NCBI GenBank assembly: GCA_036320915.1
Contig: JAXBDG010000001.1
Span: 4,114,001 to 4,178,000, forward strand
Length of the DNA stretch: 64,000 nt
Direction of reading: 5' to 3'
From: Linnemannia elongata
Lineage: Eukaryota; Mortierellomycota; Mortierellomycetes; Mortierellales; Mortierellaceae
The notes beneath the pieces were generated by a model that saw nothing but the letters and a program-made list of their open reading frames with translations, was not told the origin of the DNA and did no database searches. Both the position numbers and the translations under genes were made by a program. Positions 1 through 11,496 of this stretch are shown one piece after another; positions within the stretch are counted from its first letter, which is position 1, and each line of letters opens with the position of its first letter.

Positions 1-548
1 AGTCGTCAGCCTGGCTTCCAATATCCGTGAAAGAAGTAACGCTGCTAGTCTCGTCCTCACGATTCGACAAAGTCCGCGTCATTTCGCCTTCGTCTGCATT
101 CTCCTGCCGAGCCCCTGCAGCCGTTGTTACTTTCACCGCGGAATCACTGACTGCTTTTTGTTGAGAGGAGGAAGCCGCAGTGGCTGCATCGATAGCAGCC
201 TTTTGGACAGCATCGTCGATCATCTTGGCAAAGACCTTGCTCTGGTTCAAAACGACGCGGTGAGCCCAAAGACCCACACCAGCAGCGTTGCGGTCGTTGG
301 GAAAGACAAAGCAGATATCAACAGAGTGAGGGTCCTTGAGGAACCGAGGCATGATGTCATAGTTCCTGAGCTGAGGGGGTAGAGGTGTGCGAGCAACGGT
401 TGGGGCAGTCGAGAGGACGATATGGAAGTCGAACGTGTGCGTGTCTGTTGAGACCTTGACCAAATCAATCGTTCCTGCGTAGACAGATTGCCATACAAGG
501 AAGCGTTATGGTATAGCCTTTGTTGCAGAATACATAAGACGTGAGAAT

Positions 549-579
<31 letters not shown>

Positions 580-1361
580 ACTGTACCTTTGATGGCCTTG
601 CCATCAAGAAGAGCATCCTCAGCAATCGGAAAGGTGACTAGCTGACAAGGATCCTTCTTGGGGATAAACGACATAGACTTGTACTGGCGAACATCCAAAT
701 CCGTCTCCGAAGAAGGCTTCTTCGTCGTTGAAAAGGCCTGTCCATTGCGCCACGAGAGCTCAACTTCGATCTGACATCCCTTGGAGGTAGACACCGTGCC
801 GGCCGGCTGCTGCTGTGGCAAATAGTTGACTTTGATGAACCAATTAAAGGAGCGGGCAGTGCTGGCCTGAGCCGCGGTGCTGAGGAAGGTTGTGCGTTCG
901 ACGAACGAGTAGCGAACCTTGACGGGTAAGGTCACTTCTTGGATTTTTGGTGTCCCATAGATGGTAGTGTCGAATGTCCAGGATGGGGTGGGAGGGGCTA
1001 ATGCAGAAGAAGGTGCGATGGGAGACTCCGTAGGTACCGGTGCGAATGAGGAAGCGGTGGTCGCGAACGGGGACGTCTTGGATGTGGCCGAGGCTGATGT
1101 GAATGGGGATGCCGATGCTGAGGGCGCGGCGAATGAGTTTATGGAGGATGATTTGAACCAGGATCCTGTGGCCGCTCTGGTGGACGTCGGTGCTCCTCCG
1201 ACTGTGGACGTTGGTGCTTCTCCGACTGTGGACGTCGGTGCTCCCCCGAACGTGGACGTTGGTGCTCCTCCGGGCTTGGACACTGTTGGTCCTCCGACTG
1301 TGGACGTCGGTGCTCCTCCGAATGGGGACCCCGAGGACGCCAAGGGTGATGGGATCGACAT
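1..1361 (-). CDS. BTB/POZ domain protein, C-terminus cut by window edge
   Basis: Two exons are visible: 1361-587 and 474-1, the second running open to the window edge, so at least 416 residues are encoded. The ATG at 1361 is chosen because it follows a CAACA context and starts the Ser/Pro/Thr-rich head. Residues ~10-55 are tandem copies of an 8-residue GAPTSTVG-like unit. A folded region around residues 115-290 (motifs TLPVKVRYSF, WFIKVNYLP, ELSW) could be MATH-like. It is followed by a BTB signature (VDICFVF, then LWAHRVVL and KVFAKMI). BTB proteins of this kind commonly dimerise and recruit cullin-3 ligases; that role is family knowledge, not shown here. The intron (586-475) has donor GTACAG and a 27-T run 11 nt inside it. 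The acidic Ser/Thr tail after the BTB start may be an insertion inside the domain. The exact family is uncertain. Confidence 0.8.
549..575. repeat. A27/T27 homopolymer in an intron
   Basis: A run of 27 A on the plus strand is a T27 tract in the sense of the BTB gene. It lies 11 nt downstream of the intron donor at 586. Confidence 0.95.
1190..1335 (-). repeat. 24-nt coding minisatellite (GAPTSTVG units)
   Basis: About six near-identical 24-nt units code for GAPTST(V/F)G in the BTB gene head. Differences between copies are mostly single bases, with one unit changed to PTVSKPGG. The same units read in the opposite strand give a spurious 138-residue acidic open frame. Confidence 0.8.
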
Positions 1362-1687
1362 TGTTGTGAGTGTTTGAATGTGTGTTTGTTTGTTGTTTTG
1401 GAGAATGTGTGTCGCGTAAAAGAGTAATATGATTGTTGAGCCCTGAGCTGGCTTGTGTTGTTTTGTTTGTTGAAAAAAAACGCGAAGCAATAAAGAGAAA
1501 ATGGAAGAAGTGTGGGATAAAAAAAACGGAAGGGAAGAGACGAACACCATGTGACATGATACATAACAACTTGCGCGCGTGCACCTCGAAAGAACTTTGC
1601 CCATTGATTAATAAAAGTGTGTCCGAATTACATTACTTAAGCTAGGGATCCTGAATAGAAGCGGAACTAATACGAAAAAAAGGACCT

Positions 1688-2455
1688 TCATCCAGCCTGG
1701 ACGGGACTGACTTCCACACCAATAGCATCCGACCCTACAAACCTCATCGCATCAACCGGCGACTCCTCATCCTCATCCTCATCCTCCTCTCCAGCACCGT
1801 CCTCGCCATCATCCACCGTCAAATGAGCCATAGCCAACGCAGCTATCACATCCTGCGTCTGATGTTTCCCCAACGTCGCTTGATAATACTGCCATCCACC
1901 ACCAGACTCAAGAACTTTAATCTGGTCAGATGAGAGACCAAGATAACAGGGATCACAGAGTTTTTCGGCCTGTCCGTGGCCGCTGTCGGTGTTGCTCTTG
2001 ATTCCGCGCCATCCTGTTCCAAACCCTCCGTACCCTCCTCCACCTGAGGTAGCGGTAGGAGAAGTGGCCTGGTCAAGATTAAAGCTTTGGCTGCGCTTGG
2101 TTGAGAGCGAAGCAGCAGCGGTGGCGGCGGTGTCTGCGGTTCCGGTGGCGACAACACTGTCAGAGGCACTTTGGAGCAACCCTGGGCGGGTCAAGTCTGG
2201 AGACGCGGGTGATGCGAGGGGGGAATTGAGTGCAAGGCTGTCTACGACTTGACCATCGTTTTCGACTTGACATTCTCCTCCTTCACGCGCCTTGGCTTCG
2301 GCCTCGCGCTCTGCCTCTAGTCCGAGGAGGAAGAGCTGGTCGATTTGTTTCTTGGTCAGGCAATCTGAGCACACAACCCTGCGGCACTGGGAACAAACAT
2401 TCTACAGGATGTCACAAAGAAAAAATAGGCAATGTTAACTTCAATTCTCAACCAA

Positions 2456-2504
<49 letters not shown>

Positions 2505-5500
2505 AAGCAATGAGCAATGAGATAAAGGTAGACTTACCCTCCATTTGAACTTGAAGAGGTTGAATTCAGTCTTGCACAGTTCGCACGCTTTGACATTATT
2601 CTGGTTCTCGTTAGGCGATCCAAGACTGGCGTCTGATTTTCGGTTATTTCCGCGAGTGCTGTTGGGGGATCCTCCATTCTGGCCTGAGGATATGTCCTGG
2701 TTTGAGGCGATAGGACCTGTTCTGCTCTTCATCTGCGCACATAGAAAAAAATCAGGGCATTCATCAAAGGTTAGTTGTCGCACTTAGCAGTAGCACGAAA
2801 TAAAAAAAATAATACACAGAGTCAAGAAATACTTACGCGATTGAGACCAGCTTCAACAATGCCGCGGACCATGCCCGTGGCTCCAGAAGCAATCCCCGAG
2901 TCTTGGTTATAATCCTCGGGTCGGACTACAATACCATCCAAACTCTGGTTGCTGGCTCTTCGGTCTGTTACGACTTGATGCGGGTTGTTAGATTGGGCCT
3001 GCTGCTGTTGTTGTTGACCAGGAGATTCAATAGGAGAGATCTCGGCGGAGTTGGAGTCGGCGGTGGGAGAGGTGGGCGTGCTCGCCTCCTCTGGGAACAT
3101 GGTCTCGATGCAGTCGTCGCATGCGCGGCCAACCTTTTCCGAGTGCGCTCCCTTGATCAAAATCGTCTATGAGAGATAATATATAGAGCAAAACGCATAT
3201 TAGCCCTGCCTTCACAAATAAGCCCACCCGTTCCATCCTTAGTCAAAGTATCAAGAAAACAGAAAACTTACGCGAGAGGAGCAAGAGTGGCAGACGACCT
3301 TGCCACAGGCTCGGCAGTGGTGCTTGCGTCGGAAAAGTGTTCCAAACTCCTCGCTACAAATCATGCATCGAGTCGCCGACTGATCAGGGACCCAGACGGG
3401 GGCATTATAGTTCTCAATGACCCTCAAAGGCCTCGTCTTGGGTGGAGGAGATCCTGGTCCTGCTCCACCATTGCCATTGGCACCAGATCCACCGCTGCCG
3501 ATAGCGCTTGCGAACCCGCCACCAAAGGTGGTGCTCCAGGGGCTGGATACCTCAGATTCGGCAGAGCCCAACTGCTGCTGTTGGTGTCCCGCAAACGTCT
3601 GGGCTCTCGAGTCATATCCAAAACTAGTTGGCGACCATAGGCCCGTCTCGCGTCTCAAAAGCCCAGCTCCAAAACTGGTCGCTGCAGCACTGATGCTTTG
3701 CATCGGAGTAATTGAGATCTTGAGCGTCCTCTTTGCAGAAAGGTACTCCTGAGTAGCGCGACGGATGGCAACCATCCAGGCCTCCTTCTCGCGTGGGGTA
3801 TCGACATAGACCTGAGACGACTTTTCGGGGCTCATGATCTGGAACGCATTCTTGGTCGGGTCCGGATCCTCTGCTCCAACAACTGTACAGTTTTCCAACC
3901 CGACTTTACGATGGAAGGTCAGTGTATCATCCAGAGGGTTGAGACTAGGACTGGTCCAGACAATACAATCTGAGAAGAGGATGATCATCCGCAGCTGGAC
4001 ATTGCGACGGCAAACCTTCCAGACATTACCGCGCTTCAACATCACGCGTCCGGGGATGATAAGGGGCTCGTTCATGCCAGTAATCTTGGACTGGAGTCCA
4101 ACCATCTCACCAAACATCTCGTGCTGACGAATGGTCTCGTTGACAAAGTTGGCGGTTTGTTCCATGGACTCGAAGGCAGTTTGGAGCTTGCGGTGGTCAG
4201 GGTGTTCCTCGGGCGTGTGGCGAAGAAGGCCTTCAAGCAGCATCCTGTAGCGAGGGATGCGCTGGACCGGTAGCATCAAGTATGACTGGAAATCCAGGTT
4301 CTTGCACTCGGGTCTTCTCGCTGTCGACTATTACAAGACAAGTTAAATAGAAACAGTCAGTTGACAACTCATGGATATGTGACAACGAGGCGCGAAATAA
4401 AAAGATGAGGTGGCAAACATTACCTTCAAGAACTCGGTAAAGCGGTCGTTACGGTTCATGCATTCGTTGATATGGGTCAGAGCTGAGGTGTAGGTCTTGA
4501 CATAATTGGAGTACATCTTCAAGAATGGTGCCTATATCATGAAATTACTTGCTTGATTAGCAAATGCTCTAATGCACAGCCCAAACACGACAACAATACC
4601 AACGTGCATTAGGTAACTTACGATTTCGATAAAGATATCACCGACACACCAGTCCGCATCAAGGACAAGAAGTTGCTCTTTCTCGCCTGCCTGGCTACCA
4701 ACGGTAACAAGGACCTGGTTCGGCTTGCCTTTCGCCTTTGACTCCCGAGATCCAGTAGCTCCAACCTCGTCGTTATCATCTCCTCCATCTTCATCTCCAT
4801 CCCTGCCTTCAGTCTCGTCCTCGTCACTCTCCCATCCAGTCGAGTACGTGGTGCCACAGATCCGTGTCTCGAGCTGGGTGAGCAACAAAGTGTTGATCTG
4901 CAAGATCTCTGAAAAGTTGGAAAAGATCTCACTGACAGACTTCTTGGGCAGAAGAGGCGCTGCCGAGGCAGCAAGGGTCGAGTTGGATCCCACGGTCGAG
5001 GTCGGGTATTGGCCAGCCGCCAGGGAGAGGGTCGAAGTGCTCGCCGCTGGGTTAGTCGCTCCTGACCATCCCGAGTAGCCGTTGTTATTATTAGGATTAG
5101 GGTGTTTATTAGTGTTGTTATGTTGTAGTGTCGTGTTCGTTGTCGAGTAGATGCTGGTGGTCGTATTCGCTCCCGAGTAAGGATATCCCGAGGTTGCGTA
5201 GGGTGCATTCAGGGGTTCGTAAAAGAGCGTCTGCAAGATAACCAGTCCATCAACATATGACCGTTCTGTCCGCAGAATCTCCAAGATGATCTTTTGTCGT
5301 TCCTGAGTCAGTGTCTTGCTGTTATGGATCATGGTCGACGAGAGGGACGATTTCGGGAATGACCCTTTGTTGAGATACGTGTTTGAAGGCGATGAAGAGC
5401 TCGAGGATGACGTTGTGGATGATCGTCGCAATGCCAGTGGAGACTTGTTGTTCTTGATCGCCTTGGGCAATGGCGGAGGCATGTTGTAGATGCTGGGTGT

Positions 5501-6817
5501 CGGGGTAGGGCTTTGGTGACTGTGGCCTTGACTGGTTACCGATGAATTGGAATCAGTCGAAGGGTCGATAGAGCTCAAGTTGTGATTGCTCATAGGCATC
5601 GACAGATCCAGGTTGGATGCATTCGGGGTCATGGTGTAGTAGGTGCTGGTGGTCGAATCCTGCCTAGCATGCGATGCCTGGTGCGAATATGGGTAATGGT
5701 CCAGATGTGTCGTCGACGAAGCATTGGAGGCCGAGTAGTGAAAGATACTCCTCTCATCGCTACCTCCACTGCCAATAGTACCAGCGTCGAACCCTGCTCT
5801 TTCGTCTTGTCCATGTTGTGAATTGCTCGACTCTTCTACATCATGCACGTCATACAAGCGCCAGCCAGGTTTGGGTAGGGGAGGCATGGACGCATGACGA
5901 TTGGTCTTCTCAGCGTTGACTGGGGTCACAGCAGGCTCGCTATTGACAGCAGGGTCAACGCCAGCAGCGAAACCCGACGCCATTGGGAGGGATGTCGAGA
6001 AACTGTCTGTTGCAGCGTCACTGTCTATGACATCATCCAGGATACAGTGAGGAGACGCAGCACGCATAACAATATGTCGAGGGTAGTTGTTGCTGGCAGT
6101 GGTATGGGATGCGCCAAACGCCTGACGAGAACCCTTGAACACGGCAGATGTTGGTGATCCAACCTTGCCTGACTTGGATGTGCCTGACCCATGAATCTTG
6201 ACTGGAGAAGTAGTAGCGGCAGCAGCGGCGGCAGATGCAGCAGATGTCACCTCCTTGGCCGTACCAGACTGCGACTGAAGGCTCAATCGAGCACGTCGAG
6301 GGGATGCAGCGCGTGGTAGTCCAGTCGAGGCTCCCGTGCTGAGGTTGGGCGAGGAGGCGTTGGTGATGAGCATCATCTTGCTGAGGCGGTCAATTTTGGT
6401 CAGGCGAGAGCGAGCACTCCCACTAAAATTGCGTCGCTCCTTGTGATTCATCCCTGCATTGGGCGGCACGGTAGGGGAAACGGCTGACGCAGAGTTGGAG
6501 GATGTCGATGACGAGGGGTCAGATCGCATGTTTTGAGGTCGCTGATTCAGTGTCATGACCGAGGTTGTCTCTGGCAGGGCTGTCGAGGGGGAGGCTCTGT
6601 TGGTAGGGAAGAGCCAAGACTGACGCAGGGAGGGGGAAGCGTTGGATCGCCCTCCTGCAGGACCTTGTTGGCGAATTCTTCGTTGGACGTTGTATGGTTG
6701 GTGGATGTTATTGCTGTGGACTGGGGGAGGGTGTGAGGGCGATGTGGGAGTGGAGGTCCGACCTGGCGTGGGACCAAGCAGGGAAGTGTCATGAGGAGAG
6801 GGGATTGGGTTATCCAT
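1688..6817 (-). CDS. Rho guanine-nucleotide exchange factor, DH-PH-FYVE plus second FYVE-like finger
   Basis: Six exons (6817-4622, 4531-4424, 4327-3272, 3166-2837, 2732-2538, 2401-1688) join to a 1532-residue protein. The first ~500 residues are disordered, rich in Ser, Pro and Thr. The DH domain starts near residue 505 (ERSYVDGL) and resumes with FSNFSEIL, an NYVKTYTSAL helix and MLPVQRIPRYRMLL, the classic DH helix. It carries two long insertions, one Asn/Thr-rich and one Asp/Glu-rich. A PH domain follows (VMLKRGNVWKV to EAWMVAIRRAT). Next is a full FYVE finger (WVPD, CMIC, RRKHHCRACG, CHSC, ACDDC). A second finger (CELC, CSQC, CSDC, and after a ~100-residue insertion CDPC) lacks the RRHHCR core. 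By family it should activate a Rho/Cdc42 GTPase at PI3P-bearing or other membranes, like the FGD group. Gene identity is firm; the specific GTPase cannot be read from sequence. Confidence 0.93.
2457..2503. repeat. A47/T47 homopolymer in RhoGEF intron 5
   Basis: A 47-base A run (T47 in gene sense) lies 34 nt after the donor of the intron that splits the second FYVE-like finger. It is the longest homopolymer in the window. Confidence 0.95.
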
Positions 6818-7915
6818 GTCCGCCTAATTGTCTGTGCGCCTTTGTTTTTGCTTTGTCGTGGACTGGGCGTATACTGAATGGCGCGTGAAAGAGAGTGAGG
6901 GAGAGAACGTGGCAAGGGGTGTCGTAGAGAGAGCCGAGATGACACTTGTGGTTTGATGATTGTGTTTATGTGCGTGAAGTAGGTAGAAGGGGCGACGTCT
7001 AAGAAAGGTGTTGAGTCGAGTTCAAAGTCGAAGGTATATGTAACGGTGGCAAGAGAAAAGGAACTAGAAGGGCGGGGAAAGAGAAAGAGAGGAGAATCAG
7101 AGTGAGCGGGAATCCTGTAGGCAAGTAGGTGAGGGAAGTGGGACGGGGGAGCGTATCCGACGCGCGCAGGGACGCGAGAGGCCAATAGGATTTCGTGAAC
7201 TGATGGGATTACCGACACAATCTTGGTGCAACTTTGATATACCAACGTACTCAACAGAAGAAGGGTGGGTAAAGACTGATCGCCGATGAACAAAAGTGTT
7301 GGAATGAAGAGAGATGGAAGTAGAGTCGGAAAGAGTTGGTAAATGAGGAACTAATGAGCCAGCGGGCAGGTAAGTAGTCGAAGAAGGTAAAGGAGAAGTG
7401 GGTGGGGGCCAAGGCAGTTGTGAGGTGTGTTGCAAGAGGGAAAGAGGGCGGCTGAATATGGCTCTGGGTATTTGATTTGTGCTGCAAGGTGCGAGTAGAT
7501 CGACAGGGAAGGGATATTTACAAGTCAAGTTGGAGAGAGATTAACAGAAGTGATATATGGGGGAGAAAGAAAAGAAGGCGATACGAATAGTCGGAAAAGT
7601 GGAAGAAAGGGAAAAGAAGAAAAGAAAGAGAAAGAGAAAGCAAAAGAGAAAAAGGAAAGTGAAGGGCAAGAAGAGGAAAAGGAAGGAGGAACCAGCTCTT
7701 GCCTTGGTTCGTGGTGGCGGTCTTCTTCTCCCTTCTTTCTTTTGCGTCATGCTGAGCATCCACAGGTTGTCAGTTGCTCACTCACCTTTTCGACTGCCCA
7801 CGGTCATCATACCTGTCCTCCAACCCCCCTTCTTCTCTATCCCTTTCACTCTCTCGCCCTCTTTCTCTCCGCGCCATTTTTCTTTCTTGTTAACACAAAG
7901 GAGAAGCAGGATTAG

Positions 7916-8004
7916 GGTGTGTGTGTGTGTGCCTGACTAGACAGCGTGTGTGTGTGTGTGTGTGTGAGTGGATGACTGAATAACTGCGTCGGTCGGTCGG
8001 TCGT
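7916..8004. repeat. GT dinucleotide and GGTC tetranucleotide repeats
   Basis: Two GT tracts (about 7917-7932 and 7945-7967) are followed by four GGTC units near 7990-8004. Confidence 0.9.
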
Positions 8005-8242
8005 GTAATACACAAGAGGAGAGGACTAGCTGCTCTCAGGTACTCTTGCTCCTGTTGACTGACTGTGCCCTAGTGTGTAAGTTATTTTGGTTGTGAGTGA
8101 TCAGGCGGAGAATTGAAGAAAGGGGTAAAAAAGAAAAAAAAATTGCTTACACTTACTCGCACCATGCAGACGCGCTGTTTAAATGTAAAGAAGGGTGCCT
8201 GACATGTTGTTTTCTTCGAACAAACAACACCAAAAGGGTTGT

Positions 8243-8284
8243 CCTTGTCTCTGTCCCTGTCCCTGTCCCTGTCCCTGTCTGTCT
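8243..8284. repeat. GTCCCT hexanucleotide repeat
   Basis: About five units of a CTGTCC hexamer grade into CTGT tetramers. The reverse strand reads as an RD dipeptide run, which explains a spurious open frame. Confidence 0.9.
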
Positions 8285-9994
8285 GTGTGCCTGAGCATGT
8301 TGTTGTTTGTGAGGAGAGGAAGAGAGGGAAAAATTTAAACAAAAAAAAGGAGTTGGACACCCTGGACAGCATGACCTGCATGATCGCTGAATGGCTTTTG
8401 ATCGAGTCGGATCATGTTGTCAACGAGGGGGATAGGAACGAGGGAGGGAGAAGGGAGACATGACTCCTCTCTCTCTTCCAGAAAGAAAAAAAACGAGGGG
8501 GTATGACAACACATCCTTTGCTGGTTTTCCCTCGTTTACCCTTGCAGTAATCTGATATGCCCTTACAAAACAGTACCGAGATCCGATCCACAACTCATAA
8601 AAAGATCCTCGATCTCCCCTCTCTCTGCTGGCGCCATGTGTGCAAAAACTGAACGAGGTGGCGCTGGGAAAACGGGTTCCACCAAAAGCGCGGATCAGGC
8701 ACAATTGAATTTCCACCCTACCCGTCTGCCCTCATACTGTGTTGCCTCTGGTCACCTTCCTCTTTGCCCCTTTTCTCTAGCCTTCAAGAGGCATGATCCA
8801 TTCGACCGTTCCATCCTTGACCCATCCGCAAGTACTAGTTTTTAATAAAAAATGCGAAGCCATGACGACACCAAACAATCATCGGTCTTCCACTTCGCCT
8901 TCCGTCTAAAAACACTCCACATCGCGTGCCTGCTGTTTCTGCTGCAACATGCTTCTATTTCTCCCAAAAAAAGGGAACGAAAGAGAAAATAGCCATAACA
9001 GAACCCATCGACCACGTTAGCGCAAGCTCAAACACTATGGCCAAGTATGATTGCCAAGGAATGGAATGGGCTGGAGAGGGTGGTTCATGAATACCAGAGC
9101 TGATCCTCTTCTTTCTCCTAGTTCCTCATTGATGTTCTTGCTTTGCCCGCGCAAAAAAGAGGGGCTCATTACAAATGACCGATGATGTGTTTTTTCCACC
9201 TACGAATACCCTAATTCTATTCCCATTTCATTCGATCGTCTTTAATTGTTTTTGCTTACATTTCATGCTTACCTAGCATGCCCCTCACTTGCCATTGTTT
9301 TCCTCTTCCCCTTGACTGAAACGCCTTCGCCTTTTGCACCACCTCCATTGTCATCTCGGAGGGCAGTCCAATCCATCAATTCATGCCCATGCGGAACTTG
9401 CACAATGTTGTCAGCGAAGTCGATCTGCTGCCGTATACACCCTCCATGTGCAGCAACAAAATAGGAGGTGGCGAGAAATGAACCATGTCTTGCAGTGGAA
9501 TTATGCAAAACCTCAAATAGGCTATGACAAGGCACTAAGGTCAACAGCAAGAAAAAAGGACAAACGTGGACGACTATTCATCCAACGTTCGATTGGGGGA
9601 GGTGGAGGGGGTAAAAGCCGATGCTTCTTGTGCGATCCCCTTGTTGTTGGGGGGGTTTTTTTTCGTTCCTTCTTTTCTCCACGCGAACTTGGTGCTCAGA
9701 TGGTCAGTGCCTCTATCTCCCCTTTGTTGTTAGAGCCATTACGACTTTGCCTATCAATGCGGAGAGAAAAGAAAAAAAAACTCCAATTTGGGCGGGTAGT
9801 TTGAAACTAACCTCCTTTCGTTTCTTGTCTTGCTTCCACCCTCTCAGCGGATGGGCTAGGCCGTTCGAGAACAAAGATCGACCGAAAATTTGTGTGTTGT
9901 TTGTTGACGTTTTTATTTACAGTCTTTTAGGGCGATGTGAGGAGGGAATCGTCTTCTCAAAGTATGGTACATGCAATAGCGGATCGTCAATGGG

Positions 9995-10660
9995 TCACAA
10001 CGCACGCCATACACGACGAGCCCAAGAGGAGGACCCCTTCTTATCCTCCAAGATTGTTGAGTCGGCTTCTAGACCATCCTCTCTAGCTGCCGCCAAAGTG
10101 TGTGTAGAATCCAAGGTCGAATCGTGAGCATGTGACGGGGAAGACGAAAAGTAGTCCGAGCGAGCAGAGACTGGTTCGGAGCCGACATTGTCTCCAGTCA
10201 CAAAGTCAATACAGTTGAATCCAATGTTGCAGAGCGCCTGAGACAATCCACTCCCGGGACTCGTAGGGACCAGACGGGCACCCACATCGGCTTCTTCCAG
10301 TGCCGGGTCGTTGTAGTGATCGTCTTTGGAAGTGGGTTCCATACCAATATCGGAAAAGTCAGTCTGGTTTTGCTGTTGTTGTCCGTGAAGATGGTTGTGG
10401 TGAACATGGGTATGATGAGGATGGGGACCATGACGACGGTTGTTGCCTTGAAGTGTAGGCTGTTGTGCTGAATCATCGGCGAGGGTCGAAAAGGCGTCGG
10501 GGGACTGTTGTGCATGGAGGATAGCTTCCCAGCAGTGATCTTCGTCGTTGTGGTACATTGAGCAGAGGCCACGGGAGTATGTCGAGATCCAGGATCCGTC
10601 AGAGGTTCCTGCCATAGCTGGGGAATCTCCGTCAAAGTGGTTGTTTAGTGCTGAACCCAT
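9995..10660 (-). CDS. Uncharacterised 221-residue protein
   Basis: A single exon begins at ATG 10660 (MGSALNNHF) and ends at TGA 9995. I do not recognise the family. The protein is mostly low-complexity: a His-rich stretch (HPHHTHVHHNHLH) near residue 85, Gln repeats, several Asp/Ser-rich segments, and a basic Trp-containing end (SSSWARRVWRAL). No signal peptide or membrane segment is evident. The sequence GLCSMYHNDEDHCWEAI near residue 33 is the most protein-like part. The gene is divergent from the first Sel1 gene, with 836 bp between the two start codons, so the promoter could be shared. Coding status rests on the uninterrupted frame, a sensible start and codon-like composition. A further 5' exon is possible. 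Confidence 0.6.
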   Translation of the reverse strand: MGSALNNHFDGDSPAMAGTSDGSWISTYSRGLCSMYHNDEDHCWEAILHAQQSPDAFSTLADDSAQQPTLQGNNRRHGPHPHHTHVHHNHLHGQQQQNQTDFSDIGMEPTSKDDHYNDPALEEADVGARLVPTSPGSGLSQALCNIGFNCIDFVTGDNVGSEPVSARSDYFSSSPSHAHDSTLDSTHTLAAAREDGLEADSTILEDKKGSSSWARRVWRAL

Positions 10661-11496
10661 GGGTGTAGTGTATGTATGATTTGACTTGTCGTCGGGAATG
10701 AGCAGAGAATAAAGGGAGGAGGGAGTGAAAGGTAAGGAGGACGAGGTAGTATGAGAGCAGTTGTATTTTGTTTGTTGAGGAGTAGGTGGGATTGAGTGTC
10801 TGTTGTCTTTTGCAAGAGTGGAGGGTAAAAGGACCAGCAAGAGAGGAATGGTATGTGTGCGTGTGTGTGTGTGAGAGAAAGGGATGTAGCGGATGAGGAA
10901 AAGAACAACGGTCTCTTTTATGTGGCCGTTGGGGCAGAGGGGAACAAAGAATGAAGATAATGCGCCGTTATGAACTATGGATGGGATGAGACAAGGTGAT
11001 CGGACTGACCGAGACAAGCCCAACCGCGACTGAAACTGATAAAAGAAAAGAATAGTAGGTTGAACACGATAACTGATCGTAGGTCAATTGGTGGCAAAAC
11101 GGAGAAGGATGTCTATCTTCGGGATACACATGGATGGGGCAACATATGAAGCGTTTAACCCATACCCCTTCTTTGATAGGAGAGTCGACAGTTATACCCT
11201 TTGCTAACCCCGTCTACTCTTAGATTTCGCTAATCACTGCCACTCTCCTTGAAAAATTGCCTTGTCTCGTCGGCCCAAGCGTGCCTTCTTGTCTTGTGAG
11301 TCGACGCTGACCTTCACCACCTTTTGCTCGCTTCTCCCTCTTTCTTATTTCTTCTTTGTTCACTCACTTTCCTCTTTCTTCTCTCGTCTTCATTACAACT
11401 TCAACAAACTTGCACATCGGCATTCCTGCATCAAGTCATCAGCCAACCCAAACCCGACCAAAAATAAACCCCTCATTCCAAGACAGAAATAACAAA
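10661..11496. promoter_or_regulatory. Divergent promoter region, unknown gene / Sel1 gene A
   Basis: This 836-bp interval separates two divergent starts. Purine-rich tracts lie next to the minus gene and a long pyrimidine-rich stretch (11290-11400) lies next to the plus gene, both usual for fungal core promoters. A short GT repeat occurs at ~10857-10873. No specific factor site is claimed. Confidence 0.45.

Larger units (their letters stand above)
6818..9994. other. 3.2-kb gene-poor region upstream of RhoGEF
   Basis: I find no convincing protein gene here. From 6818 to ~7900 the strand is purine-rich on plus (pyrimidine-rich in RhoGEF sense), as expected of its leader and promoter. From 7900 to 8300 there is a cluster of microsatellites. 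The rest (8300-9994) has scattered frames of fewer than 160 codons without recognisable motifs. The segment next to 9995 is the 3' flank of the small unknown gene. An unseen non-coding RNA or upstream leader exon cannot be excluded. Confidence 0.6.

Noticed and set aside
961..1377. Plus-strand 138-residue acidic frame with VDVGAPP repeats
   Set aside because: It is the antisense reading of the GAPTSTVG minisatellite in the BTB gene.
7914..7930. TTAGGG followed by GT repeats as a telomere-like tract
   Set aside because: Only one TTAGGG unit is present inside a GT microsatellite, and coding genes lie on both sides.
9334..10127. Plus-strand frames of 156 and 168 residues
   Set aside because: They run partly antisense to the unknown gene at 9995-10660, and the rest has no recognisable sequence.
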